Below are positions 10,398 through 22,671 of a stretch of DNA of 64,000 bases, one piece after another. The stretch comes from Batkoa obscura (taxonomy: Eukaryota > Entomophthoromycota > Entomophthoromycetes > Entomophthorales > Batkoaceae), in contig JASVEC010000001.1 in assembly GCA_030770535.1 (NCBI GenBank), positions 310,001 to 374,000 of the forward strand, given 5' to 3'. Under the pieces are notes generated by a model, which was not told where the DNA came from, did not search any database, and saw only the letters and a program-made list of their open reading frames with translations. Each line of letters opens with the position of its first letter. Position 1 is the first letter of the stretch. The translations under genes and the position numbers were made by a program.

Positions 10398-11612
10398 CTA
10401 GTTTTTACGACAATTTCCAGGTTGATAATCACAAGCAAAATGTTGATGATGACTACTTTTAGATTGACCATATTCACAAACTTCCAAGTAGTTGAACCAA
10501 TTTGAGTCCATAATCTCCTTAAGGCCACTTCTAAAATTAGGGCTAGGTTCAAGCATTTTTACAATAATTTCCCTAGCATCTTTGTTGAGCTTTTCAAACA
10601 TCTTACATTTTTTACTATCAAATCTTGTGCTGATATATTCTTTATAACTTCTATCTTGTTCATCGGCTTTATTAAATGGGATTCTTAAATTAATCATTGT
10701 TAAATAAACTATACCACAGGACCAAATATCGATAAGTCTAGCATCATATCCTTTATCAGAGTCTGAAGTTTTAGTAATCATTTCAGGTGCCATATAAGGC
10801 AACGACCCACGGATGCCCATAACTACATCACAAGGGGTATTAAAACCAGAACAAAAAGAAACAGCACAACCAAAATCTGTTATTTTTAGTACACAATTTT
10901 TATCCATGACTAGATTTTCTGGTTTAATATCACAATGTGCAATACCAGTTTCATGTAAGTATTTGATCCCATTTAATAGTTGTTTAAAACAACAATTGGC
11001 TTCTGGTTTATTTAAAATACCATTTGATATTATATGGCACATATCACCACCTGAACAATATTCCATAATTTGACACCAATGAGAATTACTATCTTTTACC
11101 AAATCATAAACTTTGACAATATTTTTATGATTTAAAGCTGATGATATACAATATTCATTGCCTACTCTTTGTTCTATATCTTTATGAGTTTCTCCCCATC
11201 GAGGCTTTGAAAATCGTTTAACAATCATTACTTTTCCGGAATCTCCCTCTTTTAATGAAGTTACTAAACCAATTAATCCAGTAGATCCTCTAGCTATTAT
11301 TCTTTTTTTAATTTTATAATTCGATTCTAAAATAGGACCCTCATACGTTTCTTTTTCTTCTTTTTTTGGTATAAAAGAAGACCATAAATTAGATAAAAAG
11401 CCTTTGGTTTTCTTAGTGGTACTTTTAGGACTACTATTTTCGGTACTTTCTGTACTTACGTTAGAATCCAGCTTGTCAGTAGTTGGTGTAATAGGTGATC
11501 TGCTTGAATTTTGTGAATTAACTGATAAGTCAGAACTCGAATTTGAAAGCCTTCGATTATATATAAGTGGTGGAGGACTTAAAGTAACATTATTATCATT
11601 TTGATTGTACAT
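10398..11612 (-). CDS. Ser/Thr protein kinase, HAL/NPR1 fungal family
   Basis: This intronless 404-aa kinase has a Ser/Asn/Thr-rich N-terminal regulatory region (1-90) and a kinase domain (about 95-375). The glycine loop is atypical (ARGSTGLIG, 107-115). The ATP lysine is K132 in IVKRF, the gatekeeper region is IMEYCSGGDM, the catalytic loop is HCDIKPEN with D228, the metal-binding motif is DFG at 246-248 and APE is at 275-277. The GIAHxDIKPEN and ITDFG segments and the S-rich N-terminus match the fungal HAL4/HAL5/NPR1-type kinases that control plasma-membrane transporters and ion homeostasis; subfamily placement is inference. The Arg of the HRD motif is Cys (HCD), making this a non-RD kinase, so activation-loop phosphorylation may not be needed. 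The C-terminus is short and Cys/His-containing. Confidence 0.87.
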   Translation of the reverse strand: MYNQNDNNVTLSPPPLIYNRRLSNSSSDLSVNSQNSSRSPITPTTDKLDSNVSTESTENSSPKSTTKKTKGFLSNLWSSFIPKKEEKETYEGPILESNYKIKKRIIARGSTGLIGLVTSLKEGDSGKVMIVKRFSKPRWGETHKDIEQRVGNEYCISSALNHKNIVKVYDLVKDSNSHWCQIMEYCSGGDMCHIISNGILNKPEANCCFKQLLNGIKYLHETGIAHCDIKPENLVMDKNCVLKITDFGCAVSFCSGFNTPCDVVMGIRGSLPYMAPEMITKTSDSDKGYDARLIDIWSCGIVYLTMINLRIPFNKADEQDRSYKEYISTRFDSKKCKMFEKLNKDAREIIVKMLEPSPNFRSGLKEIMDSNWFNYLEVCEYGQSKSSHHQHFACDYQPGNCRKN

Positions 11613-12871
11613 GATGGTTAAAATAAGTAGACAAATTTAAGGAGAAGATTAAGTAGAATAGAAGCAAAAAAAGGATTATTTAAATATATTAAAAAATGAG
11701 GATTAAATCATTTTGTTTTTATTCTTGTTAATTTATTTTCAGTTATAATTTAAATTAGATGTTATTGTTATATTTTTAGCGACCAATAAACTGCTTTAGT
11801 TCAAAAGCTAATTTATTTGAAATTTGAAATTCACTTTTATGGCTTTGGAAGTATGCACTTCATCGCCAATAGTGATTGGTTATCACAGAATTAAGATTTG
11901 TTAATTGATCATAAACTTTTCATTGAAATTCATTAAAAGCCTTAAAAACAGTAATTGTTTAATTTTTTTTAAATTATTGACGTTAATTCATGCTTTATAA
12001 ATGTGTTACTGTAACTGATAATAAGAAAATTCTTACTGGTATGTTTATGTAATTTAGCTGTTATCATCAGAAAAAGAAGAATATTCTTAAAATTAATACA
12101 TCATGAGCTTATACTAAGCTCAAAACAACGATAATATATGGGGATGTATTTTTGCATTTAAGAATTTTACTAACTATTTTTCTGCTCAAATAGCGCTTAA
12201 AAGATGGAAAAAATGATGAAACTAAAGAAAACATCACCATATCGCTATTAACTTCAATGTTGTAAGGCAAAGCTTAATTAAAACATTAACTCCATGATAA
12301 GCCAAAGATAAAAATATGACATGTTTTATGTCATTTTATTATTTTTTCATTTTATAATATACGTATTTCTAATATTTAAATCATATTCACATTTAATTAA
12401 AAAGTAGTACGATACTCATATTTCAACTTTGCCCTATTTTGATAAAATCAATTTGTTTGTTTTGATAAAGTATGCTAATTGGAGTTAAATATTTGCTATA
12501 AATTTCTGAAAATATGTCAATAATTTTAAAAAAAGGGTATGACGATTTTTTAGCGTAGCTGTTTTTTATTTAAAAAAATCCAAAAAATGGATATAGTAAA
12601 ATATAAAATAACCCTCCCCTATCCTAATCTAACAATAGATTACAATAATATTATTATAAACTGCTTTTATTACTAGTTTAACTAACATCAACATAATCAA
12701 AAAAACCCTCTCAATTGTTGTCTTTTACTATTTAACCCTATTTTAAAGTAAGCTAACTTCCCTACATAATTATATAACATTAATCTTCATAAAACACTTG
12801 AAAAAATTTATTAATATTTTAAAAAACTTGAAAAAAGGACTATAACTATACAAATCACATATAAAAAATTA
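11613..12871. other. Intergenic region holding one MITE
   Basis: It holds the kinase promoter, MITE copy 3 (12139-12239) and the 3' flank of the RING-CHY gene. No other gene is seen. Confidence 0.5.
12139..12239 (-). mobile_element. MITE family 1, copy 3
   Basis: Begins TGGGGATGTATTTTTGC, core AAATAGCGCTTAAAA, ends AAAACATCACCA. Confidence 0.9.
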
Positions 12872-14301
12872 TTAATCCAGTGAATCAACATCATCGTCCA
12901 CCTCCTCGTCTGTTTCCCCCTCTATTCCATCCTCTGAGCTTCCATCCTCCAAACCTTCTCCCCTTCTACCTTTATAACAATACTTAACCCCCTCTTCCAA
13001 GTCCCCATACTCCACCGCCTTTGGATGGTTTGAGACAAAGGTATTCATTACCTTTGTTGCATAAGAACCGCAATATTGACAAGCATGATAAATAAAATGA
13101 TACTTAGCTACACTCTTTTTTTCACAATCACAGCATATTATATTACTCCTTTTAGTTCGAAATTCTAAAGGCATTGGGTTTTCGAGTTCTTTGTCGATTA
13201 ATTCAAAATACCTTGTCATATCGCCGAGTGATTTGGAACAGATGGGACATTGATAAGATTCTCTTATTAATTGTTGGAAACACAAATTGTGAATCATATG
13301 TTGACAGTTCTAGAGAGATATAAAATTAAGCTTAAATTATAAAAGAACCTAATTAATATAACCCACTTACCATAAAAATACTTTCTTTAGTTGATGTAAA
13401 CAAATATTCCCCACAAACTGGACAATTCGATTTGCTATTATTTTCAATACATTTATGACCATTAAATAATTGTTTAGCCATACATAAATTGCACTTATCA
13501 CAATGTTGAAAATCAATACCTAACCCTTTTCCCATTCTACAAATACCACAATCATTACAATGATAAATATCTTTTGTTTGATCATCATCCCAAAAGTTAC
13601 ATTTGTTACAATAATAATGACCAAGAGATTTCTTACATCCAGTACAAGTTTGGGAACTTGATTGTTGTAAATGACAATAATTACACATCATCTCAGCCAC
13701 CTGGTGTCTATTGTTTTTCAAATTAAAAAATAAAATCAATTTTTTTTATAGCTGACATGTTATATTAAAACTTACCTGTCCATGACATGGTCATTAACTT
13801 CATCATGGCATAATCGACAAGAATATAATTTATTACAACATGGAGCTAATATCCTTGCTCCTCTTCTATAATGTTTACATCCTAACGGATTGGAATAGTC
13901 AGACTATAGTAAGAATTCAAAGTTTATTGAAGGGAATTTATTGCTATTACTAAACTTACATCGTCTTCATCTAATATATCTTCCCATTCTCCTTCTGAAG
14001 TTTGTCTTTTAATAGTTTTATTACCACTCATCAATTTCTAATTTAATTATCAAAATATGATCCCATTTTACATTTACAAATTTAAAATAAATAGATATCT
14101 TACTTGAACCAACTTTGCTTTTTCTTCATTCTTTATTGACTGATCATTATAAATAGCTTGTATTTTTTTACGCAACTCTTGTTGATTAGGATTCGCTGAT
14201 ATGGATTGATTATTCTTCATTTGATCTCGAAAGGCTTGATATATTTTATACAAGATTATTATGGGCGTTAATAAGATGCTAAGGATGATTTCTAAGATCA
14301 T
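12872..14301 (-). CDS. RING/CHY zinc-finger E3 ubiquitin ligase (Pirh2/RCHY1-like) with N-terminal membrane segment
   Basis: Five exons: 14104-14301, 13960-14037, 13776-13903, 13371-13707, 12872-13309. They sum to 1179 nt, giving 392 aa. Residues 3-24 form a hydrophobic segment (LEIILSILLTPIIILYKIY). Next comes the fungal pre-CHY motif LRKKIQAIYND...EEKAKLVQKLM, whose last residues lie across the first splice junction. The CHY finger follows (GCKHYRR...LAPCCNKLYSCRLCHDE), then the CTCHY block (RHQVAEMMCNYC...CNKCNFWDDD...YHCNDCGICRMG) and a RING-H2 (CPVCGEYLF...CQHMIHNLC...CPIC). A C-terminal zinc ribbon and a Glu/Asp-rich tail end the protein. RCHY1-type proteins ubiquitinate regulatory proteins for proteasomal turnover. 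The hydrophobic N-terminus would place this copy at a membrane and is not part of animal RCHY1. It is divergent from URM1, with a 180-bp shared promoter. Confidence 0.9.
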
Positions 14302-14481
14302 TCAAAAAGAAGAGATTGATGAGCTACAGTTGTAATGAGTTTAGTAAAAGCGCTTTTATTTGCATGATTTTAAGATTTTTTTTGATTGGAATCCCAGTTT
14401 TTTTAAGAGTTAATAGGGTTGGATAACTCATTGGAGTATTTTACTTTTTTTATTATTTTGGATTTTATAAAGATATAAAAA

Positions 14482-14755
14482 ATGGAAGCTGAATTAAAGA
14501 TAACTGTGAATTTTAGGTACTTTTAATATTATTTTACCAGCCCTTATCATAACTAATCCCTCTTATTTTATTCGTTTTTAACAACTTAGTGGTGGTATGG
14601 AATTATTGTTTGATAATCAAACCAAAGTCAGCATCACTACTCCATCAAAAAATTCCCAAGGTTCTGCTTTTACAATGAAAGATTTGATTCATTTTGTTAA
14701 AAATAATTTATTAAAAGAAAGAGAAGAATTATTTGTTATGGATGATACTGTGTAA

Positions 14756-14796
<41 letters not shown>

Positions 14797-14993
14797 CATA
14801 ATTTATTTATATACATTCTTTTTTAACCTGATCGTTTGTTTATATATTTTTTATTAATATAAATGATTTCTCTAGTCGTCCTGGTATCTTAGTCCTTATC
14901 AATGATTGTGATTGGGAATTAGAAGGTGAAACAGATTATGAAATTCAAGATAAAGATGATATTGTATTTATTTCTACTTTACATGGGGGTTAA
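14482..14993 (+). CDS. URM1: Ubiquitin-related modifier 1 (sulfur carrier for tRNA thiolation)
   Basis: Three exons: 14482-14516, 14590-14751, 14876-14993. They sum to 315 nt, giving 104 aa, the usual URM1 length. The beta-grasp protein begins [19 protein letters not shown], keeps the helix [20 protein letters not shown], and ends with the diagnostic [18 protein letters not shown]...VFISTLHGG. The terminal Gly-Gly is thiocarboxylated by Uba4/MOCS3. Urm1 then supplies sulfur for 2-thiolation of wobble uridine in tRNA Lys/Glu/Gln and is also conjugated to proteins. Both introns split codons whose joined product matches the family (NF-S-GG, DTV-RPG). The second intron carries a 40-bp (TTA)n run. 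It shares a short divergent promoter with the RING-CHY gene. Confidence 0.96.
14757..14797 (+). repeat. (TTA)n microsatellite in the second URM1 intron
   Basis: About 13 uninterrupted TTA units lie just inside the donor site. Confidence 0.9.
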
Positions 14994-15101
14994 TCATATA
15001 GTAATAAAAATAGAGTAAAATAAAACATACTAATGAAAATTTAGAATATTTATCACAATTTATTTATTTTTATTTAGTATATTTTAATATTGCTATATGT
15101 C

Positions 15102-16112
15102 TTATTCGTTCTCCAATTTTAACCAATCATGAGCTTTTTTCAACACCAATAAACTTTTTTCTTCTTCTGAATCTTCTTCAGGTTGATGATCAAATTCCCA
15201 TCTAGCTGTTAAAGGCAAAGAAACCAATATGTTTTCCGCTCTAATACCTGGCACTTTTAAACCAAAATGAGTACCTCTATCATAAACTAAATTAAATTCC
15301 ACATATCTACCACGTCTCAATTGTTGCCATACTTTATTATTCTCATTATATTCCGTATCTTTTCTTTTTTTAACTATTGGGAAATAAGCGGGTATAAAAG
15401 CATTAGCACTATCTTTAACTAAACTAAAGACGGCCTCTTTTCCACCTTTAAGACCATCTTTATTGTACTCTTCACCTGTCAAATCATCAAAAAAAATACC
15501 ACCGATACCACGATGTTCTTCTCTATGAGGTAAATAAAAATATTCATCACACCATTTTTTAAATTTAGGATAATATTGTTCTCCATGCTTATCTAATGCA
15601 TTTTTAATCTCCCTATGAAAATGAATTGCATCTTCTTCAAAATAATAACTTGGTGTTAAATCACTACCTCCACCGAACCACCAAACTAATGGCTCTTCAC
15701 TATTTTTATCATTTACCTCAAAATAACGATAATTTAAATGAACTGTTGGAGCAAATGGATTCACTGGATGAAATACTAAAGATAATCCAGTAGCTAAATA
15801 GGGATGCTCTCCTTCTGGAATTTTCCACCCACGGGCATTCAATTGTTGTCGTCTGGCTTCTCTGAGTTTATCTTTGACAATCGACATGGTCACACCTGCT
15901 TTTTCAAAGGTGCTACCATCTTGGAAGACGATGATGCGCCCTCGGTGGTCCCCTCGGGTCCATTCATCTACTTTGGGAGTGAGAGTAGGTTCGAGGAGTT
16001 TAAGTTCATCCACAATGCGATCTTGTAAATCAGTGAGGAAGGAAATCATACGTTCATGGATTGGTTGACCATGGTCTTTAGTTGTTTGGGTTGCCATTTT
16101 TCTTTGCTTCAA
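15102..16112 (-). CDS. HEM13: Coproporphyrinogen III oxidase, oxygen-dependent
   Basis: This intronless protein has 336 aa from the first ATG, or 331 from the ATG at 16097 (MATQTTKDHG), which may be the true start because the first five residues add nothing conserved. It converts coproporphyrinogen III to protoporphyrinogen IX with O2 in haem synthesis. The family signature is intact: VHLNYRYFE, the glycine-rich WWFGGGSDLTPSYYFEED, KKWCDEYFYLPHREEHRG followed by IGGIFFDD, then GRYVEFNLVYDRGTHFGL and the C-terminal PLTARWEFDH. There is no mitochondrial presequence, so it is expected in the cytosol as in yeast Hem13. The O2-dependent type implies an aerobic organism. It is divergently paired with FIG4 across about 200 bp. 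Confidence 0.97.
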   Translation of the reverse strand: MKQRKMATQTTKDHGQPIHERMISFLTDLQDRIVDELKLLEPTLTPKVDEWTRGDHRGRIIVFQDGSTFEKAGVTMSIVKDKLREARRQQLNARGWKIPEGEHPYLATGLSLVFHPVNPFAPTVHLNYRYFEVNDKNSEEPLVWWFGGGSDLTPSYYFEEDAIHFHREIKNALDKHGEQYYPKFKKWCDEYFYLPHREEHRGIGGIFFDDLTGEEYNKDGLKGGKEAVFSLVKDSANAFIPAYFPIVKKRKDTEYNENNKVWQQLRRGRYVEFNLVYDRGTHFGLKVPGIRAENILVSLPLTARWEFDHQPEEDSEEEKSLLVLKKAHDWLKLENE

Positions 16113-16310
16113 TAAAAAGATGGTTTTTGAAAAACAAAATCAACCAAATAATTTATATCTCAATTGAATGTGGATCGTTATATTTTATCTTCAATTTTAT
16201 TGGATTGAGAATTTTATATCACGTCATAAAATTCAATCTTAAAATTTTTTATATTTATTTTAATTCAATAATATCAAACGACAATATTCAATAAATATCA
16301 CCAACAAAAG
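16113..16310. promoter_or_regulatory. Shared divergent promoter of HEM13 and FIG4
   Basis: About 200 bp of AT-rich DNA separates the two start codons, which point away from each other. Both promoters must lie here. No specific operator is recognised. Confidence 0.55.
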
Positions 16311-18529
16311 ATGCCGTCCACACATAGTGAAAAATCTTCCCCAATAACTAAACCACGACGATTTAAAAAAATGGAAACCTTTAATAAAATTACGATTTAT
16401 GAAACGAAAACCCGACTATATATCGTTGGCTCCAATTATTATGAAAATTATCGAATATTAAAAATCGATCGAACTACTCCTAAAGAATTAAATTTAAGTT
16501 TTGATAACGTAGATTATACATCTAAAGAATGTAGTGATTTATTATTAAGGATTCATTTGGGTAATCAACATATTGGTGGTTTGACCAGGGTTCTTAATTG
16601 TTTTGGGTTGGTTGGTAAGTTTATTTATTCTATAAAAGTTTAGATTTTTATGATCAAAAACCATAATTGACTTTTAATTTAAGGGTTTGTTAAATTTACT
16701 CAAGGCTATTATATATGCTTGATAACAAAAAGAAAAGCCATTGCTTGTATTGGTGGTAGTTATATTTATCATATTGAAGATACAACAATGTTAGATATTT
16801 CAGAGCCATTTAATAAAATTGAAAATAAATCCGAAGAAGAAAGGTAATAATCAATAATAATACATTATTTTTAATTAAATTATAATCTTTCTTTAGATAC
16901 ATTAATATTTTCTCTAATGTCGATCTCTCAAAAAACTTTTATTTTAGTTATAATTATAATTTAACTCAAAGTTTACAAAATAATATTAATGATTTAATTA
17001 ATAATGATTTTAATATAAATACTCGATTTGTTTGGAATCACCACTTATTAAAAAATGGTTTTGGTAAAAAATGTTTATTAAATTCTTCCCCTTGGATATT
17101 ACCATTAATTCATGGTTTTTTGGATCAAGCTAGTAAGCTATTTATTATATGTTATTTTGTTCATTTTATACAACTCCTTAACTTTAACTATAGGAATTTC
17201 CATTTTAGGTCGTAGTATTTATATAACTCTCATAGCTCGACGATCACGTTATTTCGCTGGAGCGCGTTTTTTAAAACGTGGTAGTAATGAAGAAGGTCAG
17301 GTAGCCAATGAAGTAGAAACAGAACAAATTGTAAATGATAGTACTATCACTAGTCTCATTGTAGATAATCAACTCAATCCAAACTATACCTCTTATTTAC
17401 AACATCGTGGCTCCATTCCTTTATGTTGGGGTCAAGATAATTCGAATATGGCACCTAAACCAAGTATCCATATATTAAAAAGAGATCCTTTTGCAACAAT
17501 GGCAGCTGGTCATTTTAACGATTTGTTTTTGAGATATGGGAATAAAGTTATTGTGTTAAATCTAATTAAAAGAAAAGAAAAAACACCAAGGGAAAGTAAA
17601 TTACTAAAAGAGTTTAATCAAGCTATTGAATATTTGAAATCTTGTGTTGAAGAAGAAGATAAAAATCAATTATATTATGTGGAATGGGATATGTCAAGAG
17701 CATCTAAAAGGTAATAATATTTTCCTTTATAAAAATTAAATGGAATATTGGCTATTAAAATTGGATTATTTTTTTATTTAGCCCAGACGAAGATGTTATT
17801 GAATATTTAGAAAATTTTGCTGAAGATGCTTTACAACAAACGAATTTTTTTCATTCAGGGGCGGAACTATACGCTTGGAGTAGTAATAAAGAGAAAGAGA
17901 AAGAGTAAGTGTATTATCATTGTTATTTATCTAATGATATATTCTAATGAAATCATTTTATTTTTAATATTAAAAGTAATAATAATCAACAATACAAATT
18001 TTTATTACAGAATGGTATTGTACGTACTAATTGTATTGATTGTATTGACCGTACTAATGCAGCTCAATTTTTAATTGGTATATTAATATAGGCTAATAAT
18101 ATAATAATAATAATATTTCATTTATTTAGGTAAATGTGCTTTATCTCATCAATTACATGCATTAGGAGTTATAATGGATACTTATTTACCATTTGATTGT
18201 GATGCAGTTGATATGTTAACAGAAATGTATCATGATCATGGGGATACTTTAGCATTACAATATGGAGGATCTAATTTAGTTAACACTATGGCAACTTATA
18301 GAAATAATAATCGTAATTGGTCATCCCATTCAAGAGATATTGTTGAAGCTATTAGAAGATTTTATACAAATTCATTTGTAGATGCAGATAAACAAGATGG
18401 TATGAATTTATTTTTAGGTAAATTTAAAGTAGATGGTAAAAAAGGACCAAAGTTATGGGAACTTCCTACAGATTATTATTTACATAATCCACCTTCCATG
18501 AAATTCAAATATAGAAAGTAAGTATTTTA

Positions 18530-18576
<47 letters not shown>

Positions 18577-19514
18577 TTAATTTAATTTAATTTAGTTATA
18601 TTAACTGGTTAAATAGTCAAGAAATTGAATATAAAATAATGCTACAAACAACTACATTTTTTAAAAAAGATAAAATATTAACGATGAAAATGAATAATTA
18701 TCCTATATACTGGCTAGAATATTATAAACCCTATCAATTTAGTTCATTTAATAAATTATTATGTTTTAATTTAAATGGAACGGATATTATTAGAAATAGT
18801 CATGAAACTAATAATAATAATAACGGGAGTGAAATGAGAGATATGTTTTATTCCCCATTTATTGTTTATAAAAACAAACTCAATACTTTGGAGAACTTTA
18901 ATAATGAAGATAGTACAATTGATAGTAATAATAATAATAATAATGAACAATCAAATAAAGAAAATAATATAGTTCGATTTGGTAAATGGTTTTCTTTATC
19001 CAATAGTAATAAAACTATTAAAGATGGGAAAGGTAGAAGATCTAATATAATATTAAACAAAGAAGAAAAAATATTGAGTAATCAAAGGCAGGAATTATTA
19101 AGTTTACCAGAATCTGAAATTAAAACGATTGTTGAAAATTTAAATAATGAATTAGATGATAAACAATTAGATGTTTATAAACAATATTTAAATATAGGAA
19201 AAATGGATAATAGTAATATAAATAATAATGATATTAGTAATATAAATAACAATGATATTAGTAATATAAACAATATTATTAACGATGATTTTGAATACTC
19301 TTATTATTCCAATATCAGTAAAAATAATGATAATATTATAATCTCACATCAAGATCAAAGTTTATATGATTCATTTATCAATTTTAATAAAGAAATTGCA
19401 TTTGATCGAAACTATGAAGCTTATAATAATTATTTTAAAACAGGAAAATTTAAAAGTAGTAAATGGATGAACGTTAATAATAATTTAACTCCTTATTCAA
19501 CGATTTCAAAGTAG
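16311..19514 (+). CDS. FIG4: Phosphatidylinositol 3,5-bisphosphate 5-phosphatase FIG4 (SAC domain)
   Basis: Eight exons: 16311-16614, 16684-16843, 16897-17132, 17194-17710, 17782-17904, 17977-18077, 18130-18517, 18596-19514. They sum to 2748 nt, giving 915 aa. It starts [10 protein letters not shown] with [20 protein letters not shown], the FIG4 N-terminus. The SAC domain shows [20 protein letters not shown] (the Arg is completed across an exon junction), [11 protein letters not shown] and the catalytic CX5R motif [12 protein letters not shown]. The segment after it ([34 protein letters not shown]) is typical of FIG4. FIG4 works with Fab1/PIKfyve and Vac14 at vacuole/endosome membranes to set PI(3,5)P2 levels. 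The C-terminal 250 residues are divergent and carry Asn runs encoded by AAT repeats; a (TAA)n tract also lies in the last intron. Confidence 0.95.
18530..18575 (+). repeat. (TAA)n microsatellite in the last FIG4 intron
   Basis: Pure TAA/AAT units fill much of the intron between exons 7 and 8. Confidence 0.9.
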
Positions 19515-20842
19515 AATCGAGTGGAAGAGAGGATGAATAAGATTCATAACGGAAAGTTAATATACTTTATTACATTAGAAGGAAATTTAGCAAATAAGGG
19601 GCGTTTGGGTGGAGTAAAATTATATTGCAAAGGTTGAAGTGAGGTTATGGTTTTAAATAAGCGAGTTAAGTTTATTTTTTACTTGTAAATAAATAATCAT
19701 GCTTAAAAAAGACAAAATTATTGATTACAATAATAATTTTTATATTTGAATTTTCTAATACAGAAACTTTTTCGATTAATAGTTATTTTATCTAAAAACA
19801 TTAATCTTTTTGTAATTCATTTTTTTACTGTTACAATCATATACTTTTACCAATATTTTTCATATAAAAAAATAAAAATTTATTTCTAAAATTACTTAAT
19901 ATCAATTTTCATATTTTAACTATTGAATAACTTGAACTTAATTTTATAATATATCAATAAAAATAAATTAAATAATTAAAATTAGCTTAAACTAATTCCA
20001 CCTTTTTTTTTGATAAAATTTAAAGATGGGGGGACACTCAAGTAATTTTATAATTAAAAATAAAAAAACTAAGTGTTAAAGGAATAAAAATTTAAAAAAT
20101 GATTAGCATGCTAGAGGATTAAAAAAGTATGCAATTGATAGAAATAGTAAATTTCAAGTGAACCAATCGCGGATTTAAAAAAGTTCCACTTCATTGCTCA
20201 CAATTTCAGTTTAAAGTAAAATTTGAACAATATTAAGTGGGGCATAATATTATCAGTTGACAGTTTTATGTATGTAATATATATTGTTGAATGCTTTATA
20301 GTCACAAGGGAGCTCTGAAGCAATTATAGAAAAAGAGGAAAAATTGTACTTTCTTATATATAATATATCTTAATTATTTACTACAGTATTTTAAATAATT
20401 TTATTAACTAAAATCCATTTATAAAATACATGTCCAATATTGAATTTACTTTGATATTAATATTTTAAAATCAATTGTAGATATATTATATAATTAAATT
20501 AAAGCTTTAATTGTTAGTTTTTATACTTTTCAATTGATTTCTTATTATAATTATAACCAATTATAAACTGTTCTTTAAACTACATCTGCTTTACTACACT
20601 CTTTAATACAGTATTTTGAATCTTTCATGGCTATATCAAGAAAAAAAATTGAACAGGTCAATCAATTATTGAAAATAATTTAAATTCATTTGTTCAAATA
20701 ATTTTTTTGATATACCCAAAGACTAAAATCGTTTTTTTGTTTTTTATTTCTGTTTTTTATGCAACGTAAAATCTAAAATCATTATTAGTCAATTACTATT
20801 GAAAATTTGAAACTGAATTTTCAATTTAACTAATACTAAAAA

Positions 20843-20965
20843 AATTTAAGCGTAAAATTGGGCATTTTTAATTTGGTATTTACTTAATATAAAATAGATA
20901 AAGTCATTATAATTCAACTCAGTAAATGCGAAATTAGAAATGCCCAATTCTACGTTTAATAAAAT
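20843..20965. mobile_element. Fold-back MITE, family 2
   Basis: A left arm of about 42 bp (core GCGTAAAATTGGGCATTT...AATTTGGTATTTACT) is the inverted copy of the right arm (AGTAAATGCGAAATT...AAATGCCCAATTCTACG) with a few mismatches and a loop of about 46 bp. One copy is seen in the window. Confidence 0.7.
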
Positions 20966-21224
20966 TTAATAATAATGTATAAAAAATAATTTATTAAAAT
21001 AAAGCAATTAAAACATTTTAATTAACAACTAAAAAACAGTAATTTATTTTGATTAATAGTCCGATTAATAATAAATTCTAATTTTTAATATAAGCAAGTT
21101 TAAAAGCTTGATTAAAATTAGAAATAAAATTTTTTAATTTCATTTTTTGACCATTTTCTGTGGCATAAATTTAAAAAAAATATTAGTCAAATAATAGACA
21201 AAAAACGTTTTAATATATAATTTA

Positions 21225-21324
21225 AAATTAAGCAAAAATGTAACTATTTTTGTAGCATTTGGTGTTTAATATGTAATTTTTGCTAAAATCAAAATTGAAC
21301 AAAATTTGAATTAAGCTTTTAAAC
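21225..21324 (+). repeat. Dispersed 100-bp repeat, left arm of an inverted pair
   Basis: AAATTAAGCAAAAATGTAAC...GTAGCATTTGGTGTTTAATA...AGCTTTTAAAC is repeated in inverse orientation at 24061-24164 with over 90% identity by eye. An inner core is itself bounded by AGCAAAAAT and ATTTTTGCT. Confidence 0.8.
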
Positions 21325-22671
21325 TAATCCACACCTTTTTTTATTTTTACTCAAGTTTCTAAAAATTTAATGTTTAAACTGTTAGAGTAACTTATTATAT
21401 TAAATTAATTAAAATTTAAGCTATAAATATTAATATAAATAATTTTATATTGCTAATATATTAATATTTTTTAATAATTCAATTTATTTATTTATAGTTA
21501 TTAAAAATTTATTTATAGTTATTAAAAATTTATTTAAAATTTATTTATTTATTATAAAATTAATTTTTTTAAAATTGAAATGTTATAGATATAGTGCTGC
21601 TATAATTAAATTTTTTATATAAAACTTGTTTTTAATTATAAAAAAAATCACTATTGTAAATAAAAACTTTTTTATATTTTAATAACAATCAGTAATTAGT
21701 AAAAAAAGTTTATAGTAATATCAAATAAATAAAAAATTTCTTTTATTTTATTTTTATATCTAGTTTTTCTCTAATTATTCTAATTTATAACTATTTTTAG
21801 CATTTATAAAATAGCTAGTAATGAGTATATAAACATTTAATTTATTTCAGTATTAATATTTAATATATCAAAAATTAACAATTTAGCTAAACTTTAAAAA
21901 TAATGTCCAAGTTAATTAAAGTTTTATTATTATTGGTTAGAATTTTTTTTTTTAAAAATTAACAATTATGATTTATTAATAATAATTTTGATAGCATTTT
22001 CAAATAAAAAATAAAAAATGTTATTATTATTATTAAATATAGGGTATTATTAATAATATTTTATTCATTATTTTATTATTTTTTATTTAGAGTTACCAAG
22101 CTTTTTAAAGTATAGATTTATAGTTTTCTTTCAATGGTTTCAATCAACCTCTTGTTTCTTAAAAAAAATCACTTTGTAATCACTTTCAAAGTTGACAACT
22201 TTACCTTAGAGGGTTTAAAGAAGATAAAAATTTGAAACGGAGTTAGGGACTTTAAAAATGAAAGTAAAAAAAAAAGTAAAAAAAAAAAAGATTAATTAAA
22301 ATTTACTAGAGAACCTCTAATAACTTGAAATTGATATCAAAAGAGAGGCTAAATATGTTAGTTTATGTTTGTAGATTTCAAATTAAATATTGTAAAATTA
22401 CTAAAAATAAAGATAGATGATTTTTATTTTAAATTCTTAGTTATTAATTTATTAACTAAGGGTAATAAAAGAATGTGAAATTTCATTGGAGAATTAACTA
22501 GAGGCTCTAAAAAAAATATGATCCTAATAAATTCGGATCTTTTTTATTCTTTATTGTTTATATTTTTTCAACATCTAATTCTCAACTCTGTTTAAAAGCT
22601 GTGCTTTTTAACTTTTATCAATACTCTTTCTTTTAAATTTTTATAATTTTATAATTTATTAAATAATACAC

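Noticed and set aside
16082-16294. 70-codon frame overlapping the HEM13 start
   Set aside because: It is antisense to the HEM13 5' end and the shared promoter; no support.
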